Below, one piece after another: positions 27,935 through 43,857 of a stretch of DNA of 64,000 nt. The position numbers and the translations under genes were made by a program. This stretch comes from Stenotrophomonas sp. MMGLT7 (GTDB lineage Bacteria > Pseudomonadota > Gammaproteobacteria > Xanthomonadales > Xanthomonadaceae). Each line of letters starts with the position of its first letter. Position 1 is the first letter of the stretch. Under the pieces are notes generated by a model, which was not told the origin of the DNA, searched no databases, and worked only from the letters and a program-made list of their open reading frames with translations. The DNA lies in contig NZ_JAJOZS010000001.1 in assembly GCF_021168555.1 (NCBI RefSeq), forward strand, positions 1-64,000. Direction: 5' to 3'.

Positions 27935-28264
27935 ATGCAAGGCTATCAGGTCACCTTCTTCACCCAGCAGGACCGCATGCACGGCCAGACGCCGCTGGCA
28001 CAGTGGTTGCTCGAGGAGGCGCGGCGGCTGGGCGTCCGCGGCGCGACCCTGAGTGGCGCCCTGCAGGGCCTGGGCCATGACGGTTCGGTGCATGCCATCA
28101 ACCTGTTCGACGTGTCCGACCAGCCGGTCCAGGTCACGCTGGTGGCCAGCGACGAGGAACTGCAGCGCCTGTTCGCGCATCTGGAGCAGCAGCAGGTGCA
28201 GGTGTTCTACATGAAGGTTGCCGCCGAGTTCGGAACCCTGGGCGTGCAGCCGGCTGCGCCTTGA
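27935..28264 (+). CDS. DUF190 family protein
   Basis: A 109-residue soluble protein. MQGYQVTFFTQQDRMHGQTPLAQWLLEEARRLGVRGATL and the C-terminal half (VQVFYMKVAAEFGTLG) fit DUF190, a PII-like ferredoxin-fold family. Some DUF190 members are found with fluoride channels (CrcB), but none is here. GGAGAG lies just before the ATG; a TTG 12 bases earlier is less likely. It is the last gene of the efflux operon, 34 bp after the adaptor, with a strong terminator behind it. Its role in efflux is unknown. Confidence 0.82.
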   Translation: MQGYQVTFFTQQDRMHGQTPLAQWLLEEARRLGVRGATLSGALQGLGHDGSVHAINLFDVSDQPVQVTLVASDEELQRLFAHLEQQQVQVFYMKVAAEFGTLGVQPAAP

Positions 28265-28282
28265 CGCCTGGCTGGCGGGACC

Positions 28283-28325
28283 GGCCCGGACCCCGCAGTC
28301 CTGGCGAGGGGCCCGGGCCTTTCTG
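28283..28325 (+). terminator. Intrinsic terminator of the efflux operon
   Basis: GGCCCGGACCCC (28283-28294) and GGGGCCCGGGCC (28308-28319) pair over 12 positions with one mismatch, followed by TTTCT. It lies 18 bp after the DUF190 stop. Confidence 0.8.
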
Positions 28326-28387
28326 CGCTCACGCCCGCCCGGGCGGCAGACGGCGTCCCGGGCCGCAGCGCCACCGGGCAGGCGGTG

Positions 28388-28416
28388 TTGCGGCTAAGTG
28401 ATTGAGCTGCCATAAT
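28388..28416 (+). promoter_or_regulatory. Promoter of the rpsF-rpsR-rplI operon
   Basis: TTGCGG (28388-28393), a 17-base spacer, then CATAAT (28411-28416). Transcription would begin near 28423, leaving a leader of about 105 bases before rpsF. Confidence 0.65.
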
Positions 28417-28528
28417 TTCCGGCTCCCCGCGCATGCGCCATCGCTGCGGGGCCCTTGCTCCACCGCCGCCGCAGGGCTGGCGGGGGGCTGTCCGGCCCTT
28501 GCGGGCCACATCCGAAAGGTAGAAAGAC
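28417..28528 (+). other. Structured leader of the rpsF operon
   Basis: The untranslated leader can form CCCCGC/GCGGGG (about 28425-28451), GCCCTTGC/GCAGGGC with CCG repeats between, and GGCCC-TTGC-GGGCC just before the ribosome site GAAAGGTAGAAAG. In several bacteria the S6:S18 complex binds a CCG-bearing hairpin in its own leader; the CCGCCGCCG stretch is a candidate, but this is only inference. Confidence 0.35.
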
Positions 28529-28975
28529 ATGAGTCGTCATTACGAAATCGTGTTCCTGGTCCATCCGGACCAGAGCGAGCAGGTCCCGGCGATGATCGAG
28601 CGCTACAAGGCGCTGGTCGAGAACGGCAACGGCAAGATCCACCGCCTGGAAGACTGGGGCCGCCGCCAGCTGGCCTATCCGATCCAGAACCTGGTCAAGG
28701 CGCACTACGTGCTGCTCAACATCGAGGTCGACCAGGCCGTGCTGAGCGAGCTGGTGGAAAGCTTCCGCTTCAACGACGCGGTGCTGCGCCACCTGGTCAT
28801 CAAGCGCGACGGCCCGGATACCGAGCAGTCGTTCATCATGAAGAGCAAGGACGAGAAGTCCGACAAGCCCGAGCGCGGTGAGCGTCGTCGTCGCGACGAC
28901 GAGGAAGGCGAGACCCCCGCCGCCACCGAAACCAATGCCGAAGGCGACAACGCCGACGCTGCCGAAGCCGCCTGA
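28529..28975 (+). CDS. rpsF: 30S ribosomal protein S6
   Basis: A 148-residue S6 that binds S18 and the central domain of 16S r[23 protein letters not shown] and [24 protein letters not shown] are conserved, as is [12 protein letters not shown]. The C-terminal tail after residue 100 is long and charged ([19 protein letters not shown], then Ala/Glu rich), as is common in this group. rpsR follows 11 bp later. Confidence 0.97.
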   Translation: MSRHYEIVFLVHPDQSEQVPAMIERYKALVENGNGKIHRLEDWGRRQLAYPIQNLVKAHYVLLNIEVDQAVLSELVESFRFNDAVLRHLVIKRDGPDTEQSFIMKSKDEKSDKPERGERRRRDDEEGETPAATETNAEGDNADAAEAA

Positions 28976-28986
28976 GGAGCACACCC

Positions 28987-29217
28987 ATGTCCAAGTTCTT
29001 CCGTCGCCGCAAGTTCTGCAAGTTCACCGCCGAGGGTGTGAAGGAGATCGACTACAAGGATCTCAACACCCTGCGCCAGTACCTGACCGAGAACGGCAAG
29101 ATCGTGCCGAGCCGCGTCACCGGCACCAAGTCCAAGTACCAGCGCCAGCTGGCCACGGCCGTCAAGCGCGCCCGTTTCCTGGCCCTGATCCCGTACACGG
29201 ACAACCACGACATCTGA
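28987..29217 (+). CDS. rpsR: 30S ribosomal protein S18
   Basis: A 76-residue S18, the partner of S6. It shows [22 protein letters not shown] and [28 protein letters not shown], the strongly conserved RNA-binding C-terminus. AGGAG precedes the ATG (the short gap after rpsF reads GGAGCACACCC). Standard position between rpsF and rplI. Confidence 0.97.
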   Translation: MSKFFRRRKFCKFTAEGVKEIDYKDLNTLRQYLTENGKIVPSRVTGTKSKYQRQLATAVKRARFLALIPYTDNHDI

Positions 29218-29297
29218 TTGTCACTTTCCCGTCCTATTCGGACAGCAATGCGTTGCGGCGGCCTGGTGCCGTCGCTAACGAATAACGGAGCACTACG

Positions 29298-29750
29298 ATG
29301 GATCTGATTCTTCTGCAGAAGGTGACCAACCTGGGCAACCTGGGCGACAAGGTCACCGTCAAGCCGGGCTACGGCCGCAACTACCTGGTGCCGCAGGGCA
29401 AGGCCGCCCCGGCCACCGCCACCAACCTGGCCGAGTTCGAGGCCAAGCGCGCCGAGTACGAGGCCAAGGCCAAGGGCATCCACGACGAGGCGCAGAGCCG
29501 CGCCGACAAGTTCGACGGCGCCAGCGTGACCATCTCGGCGCACGCCTCGACCGAAGGCAAGCTGTACGGCTCGGTCGGCCCGCGCGACATCGCCGAGGCC
29601 TTCACCGCCGCCGGCCACCCGCTGAACAAGAGCGAGGTCATCCTGGGCGAGGGTTCGTTCCGCAACATCGGCGAGTACGAGGTGGTCCTGCACCTGCATG
29701 CCGACGTGGAGACCACCGTCAAGGTGATCGTCGAAGCGGACCACCGCTGA
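29298..29750 (+). CDS. rplI: 50S ribosomal protein L9
   Basis: A 150-residue L9, 80 bp after rpsR. The N-terminal rRNA-binding domain has [32 protein letters not shown], and the long connecting helix is rich in Ala/Glu/Lys. The C-terminal domain has [14 protein letters not shown] and [15 protein letters not shown] terminator follows the stop. Confidence 0.97.
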   Translation: MDLILLQKVTNLGNLGDKVTVKPGYGRNYLVPQGKAAPATATNLAEFEAKRAEYEAKAKGIHDEAQSRADKFDGASVTISAHASTEGKLYGSVGPRDIAEAFTAAGHPLNKSEVILGEGSFRNIGEYEVVLHLHADVETTVKVIVEADHR

Positions 29751-29771
29751 GGGTCCTGCAAGCAGTCGCAA

Positions 29772-29803
29772 GCAACGGGCGCCGGAAGGCGCCCGTTGCG
29801 TTT
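29772..29803 (+). terminator. Intrinsic terminator after rplI
   Basis: GCAACGGGCGCC (29772-29783), the tetraloop GGAA, and GGCGCCCGTTGC (29788-29799) form a perfect 12-bp stem, followed by GTTTG. The short T-run makes the end imperfect, but the position fits the operon end. Confidence 0.8.
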
Positions 29804-29973
29804 GCGGCGGTGGCGTTGGACCGAGCCTGCCGGATTGCCACCGGCATCGCGTAGCCGGGTGCGCCACCCGGGCTACGGGCTTGCCGGCTGCGGCCGGCGA
29901 CAGGCCAGGCCGCGGGTGGGACCTCGCGCGGGCCGGCAACGGCAGCCGTCCTGCCGGCTCGCCTCATCCCCGC

Positions 29974-29979
29974 TATACT
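29974..29979 (+). promoter_or_regulatory. Candidate -10 box upstream of smc
   Basis: TATACT lies about 130 bases before the smc start. CTGCCG at 29951 is a weak -35 candidate at 17 bases. The sequence from here to smc is unusually AT-rich for this genome, as promoters are. Confidence 0.4.
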
Positions 29980-30108
29980 CAGCACTGACCAATTGCAGCC
30001 GGCCATTCATTCCATTCGAATCAATGACTTGTAGCTGATACTTCGCCCTGTTCCATATGAGTGGCAGTGCCGGCCCCCGGGGTCGCAATGCCCGGAATTT
30101 CCCGCCAC

Positions 30109-33100
30109 ATGCGCCTGTCCACGATCAAGCTGTCCGGTTTCAAGTCGTTCGTCGATCCGACCACGCTGCACCTGCCCACCAACATGACCGGCGTGGTCGG
30201 TCCCAACGGCTGCGGCAAGTCCAACATCATCGACGCGGTGCGCTGGGTGATGGGCGAGAGCTCGGCCAGCCGCCTGCGTGGCGACTCGCTGACCGACGTG
30301 ATCTTCTCCGGTTCCTCGGCGCGCAAGCCGGTGTCGCAGGCCACGGTGGAGCTGATCTTCGACAACTCCGACCACACCATCAGCGGCGAGTACGCGACCT
30401 ACAACGAGATCTCGGTCAAGCGCATGGTCAGCCGCGACGGCAACAGCGCCTACTACCTCAACGGCACCAAGTGCCGCCGCCGCGACATCACCGACCTGTT
30501 CCTGGGCACCGGCCTGGGCCCGCGCAGCTACTCGATCATCGAGCAGGGCATGATCAGCCAGATCATCGAGGCGCGGCCGGAGGACCTGCGGGTGTACCTG
30601 GAGGAGGCGGCCGGCATCTCCAAGTACAAGGAGCGGCGCAGGGAGACCGAGACCCGCATCCGCCACACCCGCGAGAACCTGGACCGCCTCAACGACCTGC
30701 GCGAGGAGATCACCAAGCAGCTGGCGCACCTGCAGCGGCAGGCCAGGCAGGCCGAGCAGTACCAGGCGCTGCAGGAAGAGCGCAAGGTCAAGGACGCCGA
30801 GTGGAAAGCGCTGGAGTACCGCGGCCTGGACGGGCGGCTGCAGTCGTTGCGCCAGGCGCTGGGCCAGGAGGAGACGCGGCTGCAGCAGCTGATCGCCGAG
30901 CAGCGCGAGGCCGAGAGCCGGATCGAGACCGGGCGCGTGCGCCGCGACGAGGCGGCCGAGGCGCTGGCCAGGGCGCAGGCCGAGGTCTACCAGGTCGGCA
31001 GCACGCTGGCGCGCATCGAGCAGCAGATCCAGCACCAGCACGAGATGTCGCAGCGCGTGCACAGGGCGCACCAGGAGGCGCAGGTGCAGCTGGGCGAGCT
31101 GGCGCGCGACATCGGCGGCGACGAGGCGCGGCTGGCGGCGCTGCGCGAATCGGTGGAGGCCGCCGAGCCGCAGCTGCTGCAGTTGCAGGAAGACAACGAA
31201 TTCAAGCAGGAGGCGCTGCGCGAGGCCGAGGCGCGGCTGGCCGACTGGCAGCAGCGCTGGGAGAACCACTCGCGCGGGACCGCCGAGACCTCGCGCGCGG
31301 GCGAGGTCGAGCGCACCCGCGTGGACTATCTGGACCGGCAGGTCCTGGAGGCCGACCGCCGCCGCGAGGCATTGCAGGCCGAGCGCGCCGGGCTGGACCT
31401 GGAGGCGCTGGCCGAGAGCTTCGAACAGGTGCAGCTGCAGCACGAGACGCAGAAGGCCGCGCTGGATGGCCTCAACGAGCAGGTCGAGGCGCGCAGGGAG
31501 GCGGTAGCCGCATTGCAGGAACAGCAGCGCGCCGCGCAGTCGGAGCTGGCCGAGGTGCGCAAGCAGGCGCAGACCGCGCGCGGGCGACTGTCTTCGCTGG
31601 AGACCCTGCAGCAGGCCGCGCTCGGCCAGGAGCAGGGCGCGGCGGTGGCCTGGCTCAAGGCGCACGGGCTGGACTCGTCCGTGCGCGTGGGCGAGCGCAT
31701 CGAGGTCGAGGCCGGCTGGGAGAACGCGGTCGAGAGCGCGCTGGGGCAGCTGATCGAGGGCGTGCTGGTCGAGGCGCCGGAAGCTCTGGTCGACGCATTG
31801 GGCGAACTGGGCGAAGGCCGCATCGCGCTGGTGTCGGCGGAGCAGGGCGATGCCGGGTTCGCGCCGACCTCGCTGGCCGCCAGGGTGCACGGCCCGATCG
31901 CCATCCGCCGCCTGCTGGCGCGGCTGCACGGTGCCGAGGACCTTGCCGCCGCGCGCGAGCTGCAGCGCAGCCTGGGCGAGGGCGACTCGGTCATCACCCG
32001 CGGCGGAGAGCGCCTCGGCGAGGGCTGGGTGCGGGTGTCGCGCTCGGGCGCGGCCAAGCAGGGCGCGCTGCTGCGCGAGCGCGAGATCCAGGCGCTACGC
32101 GGGCAGATCGAGGAACTGCAGGAACGCGAGGCGGAACTGGAGCACCAGCTGGCCGGCCTGCGCGACCAGGCGCTGGCGGCCGAGCAGCAGCGCGAGGAGG
32201 CCCAGCGCCAGCTGTACATGGCGCACCGCAGCGTGTCCGAGCTGGCCGGCCAGCTGCAGAGCCAGCAGGGCAAGCTGGATTCGGCCCGCAGCCGCATCGA
32301 GCGCATCGAGTCCGAGCTGGCGCAGCTGGCCGAAACCCTGGACGCCAGCCGCGAACAGGCGCGCGAGGCGCGCTCACGGCTGGCCGACGCGGTCGACCAG
32401 ATGGGCGACCTGGAAACGCAGCGGCAGGCGCTGGAAAGCGAGCGCCGCCAGCTCACCGAGGCGCGCGATCTGTCGCGCGACGCCGCGCGCCGCGTGCGCG
32501 AGGCCACCCACGCCCTGGCGTTGACGCTGGAATCGCAGCGCACGCAGATTTCCTCGCTGAGCCAGTCGCTGGAACGCATGCTGCACCAGCGCGGCCAGCT
32601 GGAGAACCGCCTCGGCGACCTGTCGCTGCAGCTGAGCGAGGGCGATTCGCCGGTTGAGGAACTGGAGAACCAGCGCCAGGTCGCATTGGGCGAGCGCGTG
32701 CGCACCGAGCGCGTGCTCGGCGAGGCGCGCACCCTGGTCGACGGCATCGACCACGAGCTGCGCGGACTGGAACAGACCCGCCAGCAGCGCGACGAGCAGG
32801 CGCTGGCGCAGCGCGAGCGCATCGCCCAGCGCCGCCTCGACCAGCAGGCGCTGGTGCTCAACGCCGAACAGCTGTCGGCGGCCGTGGTCAAGGCCGGCTT
32901 CGTGCTCGACGACGTGATCAACACGCTGCCCGAGCACGCCGACGTCGGCGAGTGGGAGCAGGCGGTGGCGCAGATCGACGCCCGCATGCGGCGGCTGGAG
33001 CCGGTCAACCTGGCGGCGATCAACGAGTATGGCGAGGCGTCGCAGCGCGCCGAGTACCTGGAGGCGCAGAACGTGGACCTGACCACCGCGCTGGAGACGC

Positions 33101-33612
33101 TGGAGGACGCCATCCGCAAGATCGACCGCGAGACCCGCGGCCGCTTCAAGGATACCTTCGACCGGGTCAATTCCGGCGTGCAGGCGCTGTACCCGCGCCT
33201 GTTCGGCGGCGGCCACGCCTACCTGGAGCTGACCGGCGAGGACCTGCTCGACACCGGCGTGGCGATCATGGCGCGCCCGCCGGGCAAGCGCGTGTCCAGC
33301 ATCTCGCTGCTGTCCGGCGGCGAGAAGGCGATGACCGCGGTGGCACTGGTGTTCGCCATCTTCCAGCTCAACCCGGCGCCGTTCTGCCTGCTCGACGAGG
33401 TCGACGCGCCGCTGGACGAGGCCAACGTCGGCCGCCTGGCCAACATGGTCAGGGAGATGAGCGAGAAGGTGCAGTTCCTGTTCGTCAGCCACAACAAGGC
33501 GACGATGGAAGCGGCGCACCAGCTCTCCGGCGTGACCATGCGCGAGCCGGGCGTCAGCCGCCTGGTCAGCGTGGACCTGGAGGAGGCGGCACGGCTCGCC
33601 GGTGCGGCGTGA
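30109..33612 (+). CDS. smc: Chromosome segregation protein SMC
   Basis: A 1167-residue SMC ATPase that compacts and helps segregate the chromosome with ScpA/ScpB (not in this window). The N-terminal head has Walker A GPNGCGKSN (residues 31-39). Two long coiled coils (about 170-500 and 660-1000, Glu/Gln/Arg rich) flank a hinge near 510-640 (VGERIEVEAGWENAVESALGQ). The C-terminal head has the signature LLSGGEKAM and Walker B FCLLDEVDAPLDEANV. In-frame starts at 30088 and 30061 exist; 30109 gives the conserved MRLSTIKLSGFKSF. zipA and ligA follow. Confidence 0.96.
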   Translation: MRLSTIKLSGFKSFVDPTTLHLPTNMTGVVGPNGCGKSNIIDAVRWVMGESSASRLRGDSLTDVIFSGSSARKPVSQATVELIFDNSDHTISGEYATYNEISVKRMVSRDGNSAYYLNGTKCRRRDITDLFLGTGLGPRSYSIIEQGMISQIIEARPEDLRVYLEEAAGISKYKERRRETETRIRHTRENLDRLNDLREEITKQLAHLQRQARQAEQYQALQEERKVKDAEWKALEYRGLDGRLQSLRQALGQEETRLQQLIAEQREAESRIETGRVRRDEAAEALARAQAEVYQVGSTLARIEQQIQHQHEMSQRVHRAHQEAQVQLGELARDIGGDEARLAALRESVEAAEPQLLQLQEDNEFKQEALREAEARLADWQQRWENHSRGTAETSRAGEVERTRVDYLDRQVLEADRRREALQAERAGLDLEALAESFEQVQLQHETQKAALDGLNEQVEARREAVAALQEQQRAAQSELAEVRKQAQTARGRLSSLETLQQAALGQEQGAAVAWLKAHGLDSSVRVGERIEVEAGWENAVESALGQLIEGVLVEAPEALVDALGELGEGRIALVSAEQGDAGFAPTSLAARVHGPIAIRRLLARLHGAEDLAAARELQRSLGEGDSVITRGGERLGEGWVRVSRSGAAKQGALLREREIQALRGQIEELQEREAELEHQLAGLRDQALAAEQQREEAQRQLYMAHRSVSELAGQLQSQQGKLDSARSRIERIESELAQLAETLDASREQAREARSRLADAVDQMGDLETQRQALESERRQLTEARDLSRDAARRVREATHALALTLESQRTQISSLSQSLERMLHQRGQLENRLGDLSLQLSEGDSPVEELENQRQVALGERVRTERVLGEARTLVDGIDHELRGLEQTRQQRDEQALAQRERIAQRRLDQQALVLNAEQLSAAVVKAGFVLDDVINTLPEHADVGEWEQAVAQIDARMRRLEPVNLAAINEYGEASQRAEYLEAQNVDLTTALETLEDAIRKIDRETRGRFKDTFDRVNSGVQALYPRLFGGGHAYLELTGEDLLDTGVAIMARPPGKRVSSISLLSGGEKAMTAVALVFAIFQLNPAPFCLLDEVDAPLDEANVGRLANMVREMSEKVQFLFVSHNKATMEAAHQLSGVTMREPGVSRLVSVDLEEAARLAGAA

Positions 33613-33699
33613 CGTGCTCCAGCGCCATGCGCTCCGGTTTTCCTCGCGTGCCTTTACGTGACATCCTTATGCGGATGGAATACATCGCGTCACTGATGA

Positions 33700-37600
<3,901 letters not shown>

Positions 37601-37604
<4 letters not shown>

Positions 37605-38545
37605 TGGCGATGCTGCACCTGCGCGCACGCCTGTACGCCATGCTGCGCGCGTATTTCGCCGCGCAGGGCGTGCTCGAGGTGGAAACGCCGATCCTGTCGG
37701 CGGCCGGCAATACCGAGCCCAACATCGAGAGCTTCCACACCCGTTTCAGCGGCCACGCCGATGCCGGCGCGCCGCTGCGCTGGCTGCGCACCTCGCCCGA
37801 GTACCCGCTCAAGCGGCTGCTGGCGGCCGGCGTCGGCGATTGCTACGAGCTGGGCCGGGTGTTCCGCAACGGCGAGGCCGGCGGGCGCCACAATCCCGAG
37901 TTCACCATGCTCGAGTGGTACCGCGTCGGCTGGGACCACCTGCGCCTGATCGATGAGACCGTGGCGCTGGTCGGGCAGGCGCTGGCGCTGGTGGGGCGGC
38001 AGGCCAGCGTGCGCGTGCTGGGCTATCGCGAGCTGTTCCGGCTGCATGCGGGCGTGGACCCGTTCGACGCGGACGCGCAGGCGCTGCGTGCGCCGCTGGC
38101 CGGCATCGGCATCGATCCGTGCGGCCTGACCCGCGACGACTGGCTGGACCTGCTGATGACCCATCGCATCCAGCCGGCGTTCGCCGACGACGTGGTCACG
38201 GTGGTGCACGACTGGCCGGCCAGCCAGGCCGCCCTGGCCAGGGTGCGCCCGGGCGAGCCGCCGCTGGCCGAGCGCTTCGAGCTGTACCTGGGACAGTACG
38301 AGATCGCCAACGGCTACCACGAGCTGAACGATGCAGCCGAGCAGCGCCGCCGCTTCCTGAACGACCTGGCGGTGCGGCGCGCGCGCGGCCTGGAGCTTCC
38401 GCCGCTGGACGAGCCGCTGCTGCAGGCGCTGCCGGCCTTGCCCGACTGCGCCGGCGTCGCCGTGGGGATCGACCGGCTATTGATGGCGATGACCGGCCGC
38501 CACCGCATCGCCGACGTGCTCGCCTTCGATTTCGCCCGGGCGTAA
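37601..38545 (+). CDS. epmA: Elongation factor P lysine aminoacylase (GenX/PoxA)
   Basis: A 314-residue class II LysRS-like enzyme that attaches (R)-beta-lysine to elongation factor P, relieving ribosome stalling at polyproline. It lacks the anticodon domain. FAAQGVLEVETPILSAAGNTEPNIESF, TSPEYPLKRLLAAGVGDCYELGRVFRNGE (motif 2) and AGVAVGIDRLLMAMTG (motif 3) are clear. The partner genes epmB and efp are not in this window. It is coupled by ATGA overlap to the GNAT gene. Confidence 0.93.
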
Positions 38546-38645
38546 CGCTTCTGTAGCGCCATTTTCACTATGCTTCGTGGCAGCTTTGTGCAGACGGCTG
38601 GAAAGGCGCAGTGGGTTCCATCGAGGCGACAGGGGTGCGGATTGC

Positions 38646-39347
38646 ATGAAGTGGGGTTCGGGCGTGTTGTGCATGATCGGCCTGCCGTTCGCGGTGCTGG
38701 CCGTCGACCGGTCGGCCGCGGCTGGCCAGGACTACGGCGCCGCCGTGGTGCGGTGCGAGTCCCGCGACGGCGGCATGACCCGCTGCCGGATGGACACGCG
38801 CAACGGCGTGGAGATGGCGCGCCAGCTTTCGGACAGCGTCTGCATCCGCAACAGCCAGTGGGGCCTGTACGGCGAAGGCGTCTGGGTCACGCAGGGCTGC
38901 CGGGCCGAGTTCGTCGCCCGCAGGCCGGCCACGGCGCTGGGCGATTCGCGCCGGGTGCTGCGCTGCGAATCCGATGGCCGCCAGCAGAGCTGCCCGGTGA
39001 ACCTGCGCGGAGCGCCGGTGCGGCTGCTGCGACAGCTGTCGGCGCTGCCGTGCCGCGAAGGCCGCAGCTGGGGCGTGCGGCGCAACGAGATCTGGGTCTC
39101 GCGCGGCTGCGACGGCGAGTTCGAGATCGGTGCCGGCGATGGCTCGGGTTTCATCGATGCGCCGCGGATCCTGGTATGCGAATCCAAGAGCCGCCAGCGC
39201 CGCAGCTGCGGCGCCTCGATCGAGCATTCGGCGGCGATGACCCGGCAGCTGTCGGGCAGTCCCTGCGAGGAAGGCCGCAGCTGGGGCTGGAACCGCAACG
39301 GCGTCTGGGTGGACAAGGGCTGCCGCGCGGAATTCAGCGTGCGGTGA
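38646..39347 (+). CDS. Secreted protein with three DUF3011 repeats
   Basis: A 233-residue exported protein (signal at about residues 3-25). Three tandem copies of a roughly 55-residue unit lie at about 36-90, 106-160 and 177-231. Each begins with a Cys-Glu-Ser, has a second Cys about 8 residues on, RQLS plus a third Cys, then SWG..., IWV or VWV, and ends GC-x-x-EF. Four cysteines per unit suggest disulfides outside the cytoplasm. The unit matches DUF3011, of unknown function. Confidence 0.82.
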   Translation: MKWGSGVLCMIGLPFAVLAVDRSAAAGQDYGAAVVRCESRDGGMTRCRMDTRNGVEMARQLSDSVCIRNSQWGLYGEGVWVTQGCRAEFVARRPATALGDSRRVLRCESDGRQQSCPVNLRGAPVRLLRQLSALPCREGRSWGVRRNEIWVSRGCDGEFEIGAGDGSGFIDAPRILVCESKSRQRRSCGASIEHSAAMTRQLSGSPCEEGRSWGWNRNGVWVDKGCRAEFSVR

Positions 39348-39363
39348 GCCGCCGCACGGCCGC

Positions 39364-39369
39364 TACAAT
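39364..39369 (+). promoter_or_regulatory. Candidate -10 box of mtnA (leaderless arrangement)
   Basis: TACAAT, six bases (GCCGCG), then the ATG at 39376. The expected start site falls on the start codon, as seen for rarA. No Shine-Dalgarno sequence precedes the ATG. Confidence 0.5.
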
Positions 39370-39375
39370 GCCGCG

Positions 39376-40437
39376 ATGAACGAAACTCACGCTATCGACT
39401 ACGCCCGTTACGACCGTATCCGCCCGATCCTGTGGACCGGCCAGGCCCTCGAATTGCTGGACCAGCGCAAGCTGCCGTTCGTGGTCGAGCACGTGCAGTG
39501 CCACAGCAGCGACGAGGTGGCGCAGGCGATCCACGCGCTGGCCGTGCGCGGTGCGCCGGCGATCGGCATCGCGGCCGCCTGGGGCGTGGTGCTGGCCGCC
39601 CGCGGCATCGAGGCCGGCGACGGCGCTCAGGCCCTGCAGCAACTGGAGCCGGCGCTGCAGCGGCTCAACGCCGCGCGCCCGACCGCGGTCAACCTGGCCT
39701 GGGCGCTGGCGCGCATGCGCAGGGTACTGGCCGCCGCCGGCGCCGACTGGCGCGAGGTGATCGAGCGCGAGGCGCAGGCGATCGCCGAGGAGGACCTGGC
39801 CGCCAATCGCCGCATGGGCATCCTCGGCGCCGGATTGATCGGGGCGGGCAGCGGCGTGCTCACCCATTGCAACACCGGCTCGCTGGCCACCGCCGGCTTC
39901 GGTACCGCGCTGGGCGTGATCCGCGCCGGCGTGGCGCAGGGCCATGTCGCGCGCGTGTTCGCCGACGAAACGCGGCCGTGGCTGCAGGGCGCGCGGCTCA
40001 CGGTGTGGGAACTGCAGCAGGACGGCATCGATGCCACCCTGATCGCCGATTCGGCCGCCTCGCACCTGATGAAGACCGGTGCGGTGCAGTGGGTGATCGT
40101 CGGTGCCGACCGCATCTGCGCCAACGGCGACACCGCCAACAAGATCGGCACCTACCAGCTGGCGATCGCCGCGCGCCACCACGGCGTGAAGTTCATGGTG
40201 GTGGCGCCCGCGTCCACGGTGGACATGGACACCGCCAGCGGCGAGCAGATCGAGATCGAGCAGCGCGATCCGGGCGAGCTGTTCGGCATCGGCGGGACCC
40301 GCACGGTGGCCGAGGGCATCCAGGCCTGGAACCCGGTGTTCGACGTCACCCCGGCGGACCTGATCGACGCGCTGGTGACCGAGCGCGGCGTGATCGAGCG
40401 CCCCGACGCGGCGAAGATGCGGGCCGCGTTCGGCTGA
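39376..40437 (+). CDS. mtnA: S-methyl-5-thioribose-1-phosphate isomerase
   Basis: A 353-residue methionine-salvage enzyme that isomerises methylthioribose-1-phosphate to methylthioribulose-1-phosphate. Catalytic Cys165 lies in [10 protein letters not shown] and Asp245 in [34 protein letters not shown] and [20 protein letters not shown] are also conserved. Other salvage genes are not in the window. An intact single gene with its own probable leaderless promoter. Confidence 0.95.
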   Translation: MNETHAIDYARYDRIRPILWTGQALELLDQRKLPFVVEHVQCHSSDEVAQAIHALAVRGAPAIGIAAAWGVVLAARGIEAGDGAQALQQLEPALQRLNAARPTAVNLAWALARMRRVLAAAGADWREVIEREAQAIAEEDLAANRRMGILGAGLIGAGSGVLTHCNTGSLATAGFGTALGVIRAGVAQGHVARVFADETRPWLQGARLTVWELQQDGIDATLIADSAASHLMKTGAVQWVIVGADRICANGDTANKIGTYQLAIAARHHGVKFMVVAPASTVDMDTASGEQIEIEQRDPGELFGIGGTRTVAEGIQAWNPVFDVTPADLIDALVTERGVIERPDAAKMRAAFG

Positions 40438-40446
40438 CGATCTCCG

Positions 40447-40514
40447 GTAGGAGCGACTTCGGTCGCGATGGGGCTTTCTCGATAAAGCCCCAACGCGACC
40501 GCAATCGCTCCTGC
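40447..40514. repeat. Palindromic repeat, family A, diverged
   Basis: GTAGGAGCGACTTCGGTCGC at left and GCGACCGCAATCGCTCCTGC at right pair with mismatches. The inner stem GGGGCTTT/AAAGCCCC is perfect. It lies just after mtnA. The remainder of the gap to gyrA (40515-40699) shows nothing recognisable. Confidence 0.82.
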
Positions 40515-40699
40515 GGGGGGCTTTGGTGTGAGGTCTGCGGCGCGACGGCGGCCGATCGGCGGATGCGGCATGCATCCCGGCCGGGCGTGTGCGGGGCGGT
40601 GGCCGGCAAGCCGCGCGCCTGGCCTCCGCGGAGGCGGCAACCACGCTACAAGTGCTTGTTTCTGGCCGTCAAAAGCCCGCATCGACGGGGCCGCCGTGG

Positions 40700-40705
40700 T
40701 AGAAT
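40700..40705 (+). promoter_or_regulatory. Candidate -10 box of gyrA
   Basis: TAGAAT, preceded by a G-rich stretch with no good -35. It would give a leader of about 100 bases before the ATG at 40811. Confidence 0.4.
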
Positions 40706-40810
40706 CGTTCGGTTCAAAAGATCGACTGGATCGGCTTGCCGCAAGGCCAGCGCGGCTCCCCGGCGGGGCCTGGCATCCAGCTCGAGACGCCAACAGACTA
40801 CGGAACCCTA

Positions 40811-43519
<2,709 letters not shown>

Positions 43520-43541
43520 TCGTCTTCGATCCGAACGTTGC

Positions 43542-43575
43542 AAGAAAAACGCCGGCTTCAGCCGGCGTTTTTCTT
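43542..43575. terminator. Intrinsic terminator after gyrA
   Basis: AAGAAAAACGCCGGC, the loop TTCA, then GCCGGCGTTTTTCTT: a perfect stem with A- and T-tracts on the two sides, so it can work in either direction. The 282 bases between it and the next gene show no clear gene. Confidence 0.93.
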
Positions 43576-43857
43576 GGTGTTGCCGGCATGCAGGGGAAAA
43601 TCCCGGTTCCGGGCAGGGCCGGCGAGCGCACTCTCGATGGCCGCTGGCCCCGGTGCACTTGGCCTGCAGGGCTATCCGGAGTCCGGTCTACACCGCGGCG
43701 GCGATGCCGGTTCGCGCGTGCCGGATCTCGAGTTTCACGTTCCTGGCGGCTTCCTCGATGTGTCACGGTTTGTCGGCAAAGAACGCGTGATGTTCACGGC
43801 GGCGCTGAGATCGTCGCCCGCGTTGCCGCCACCTGGCGACGAAAGAGGAATGCAACG

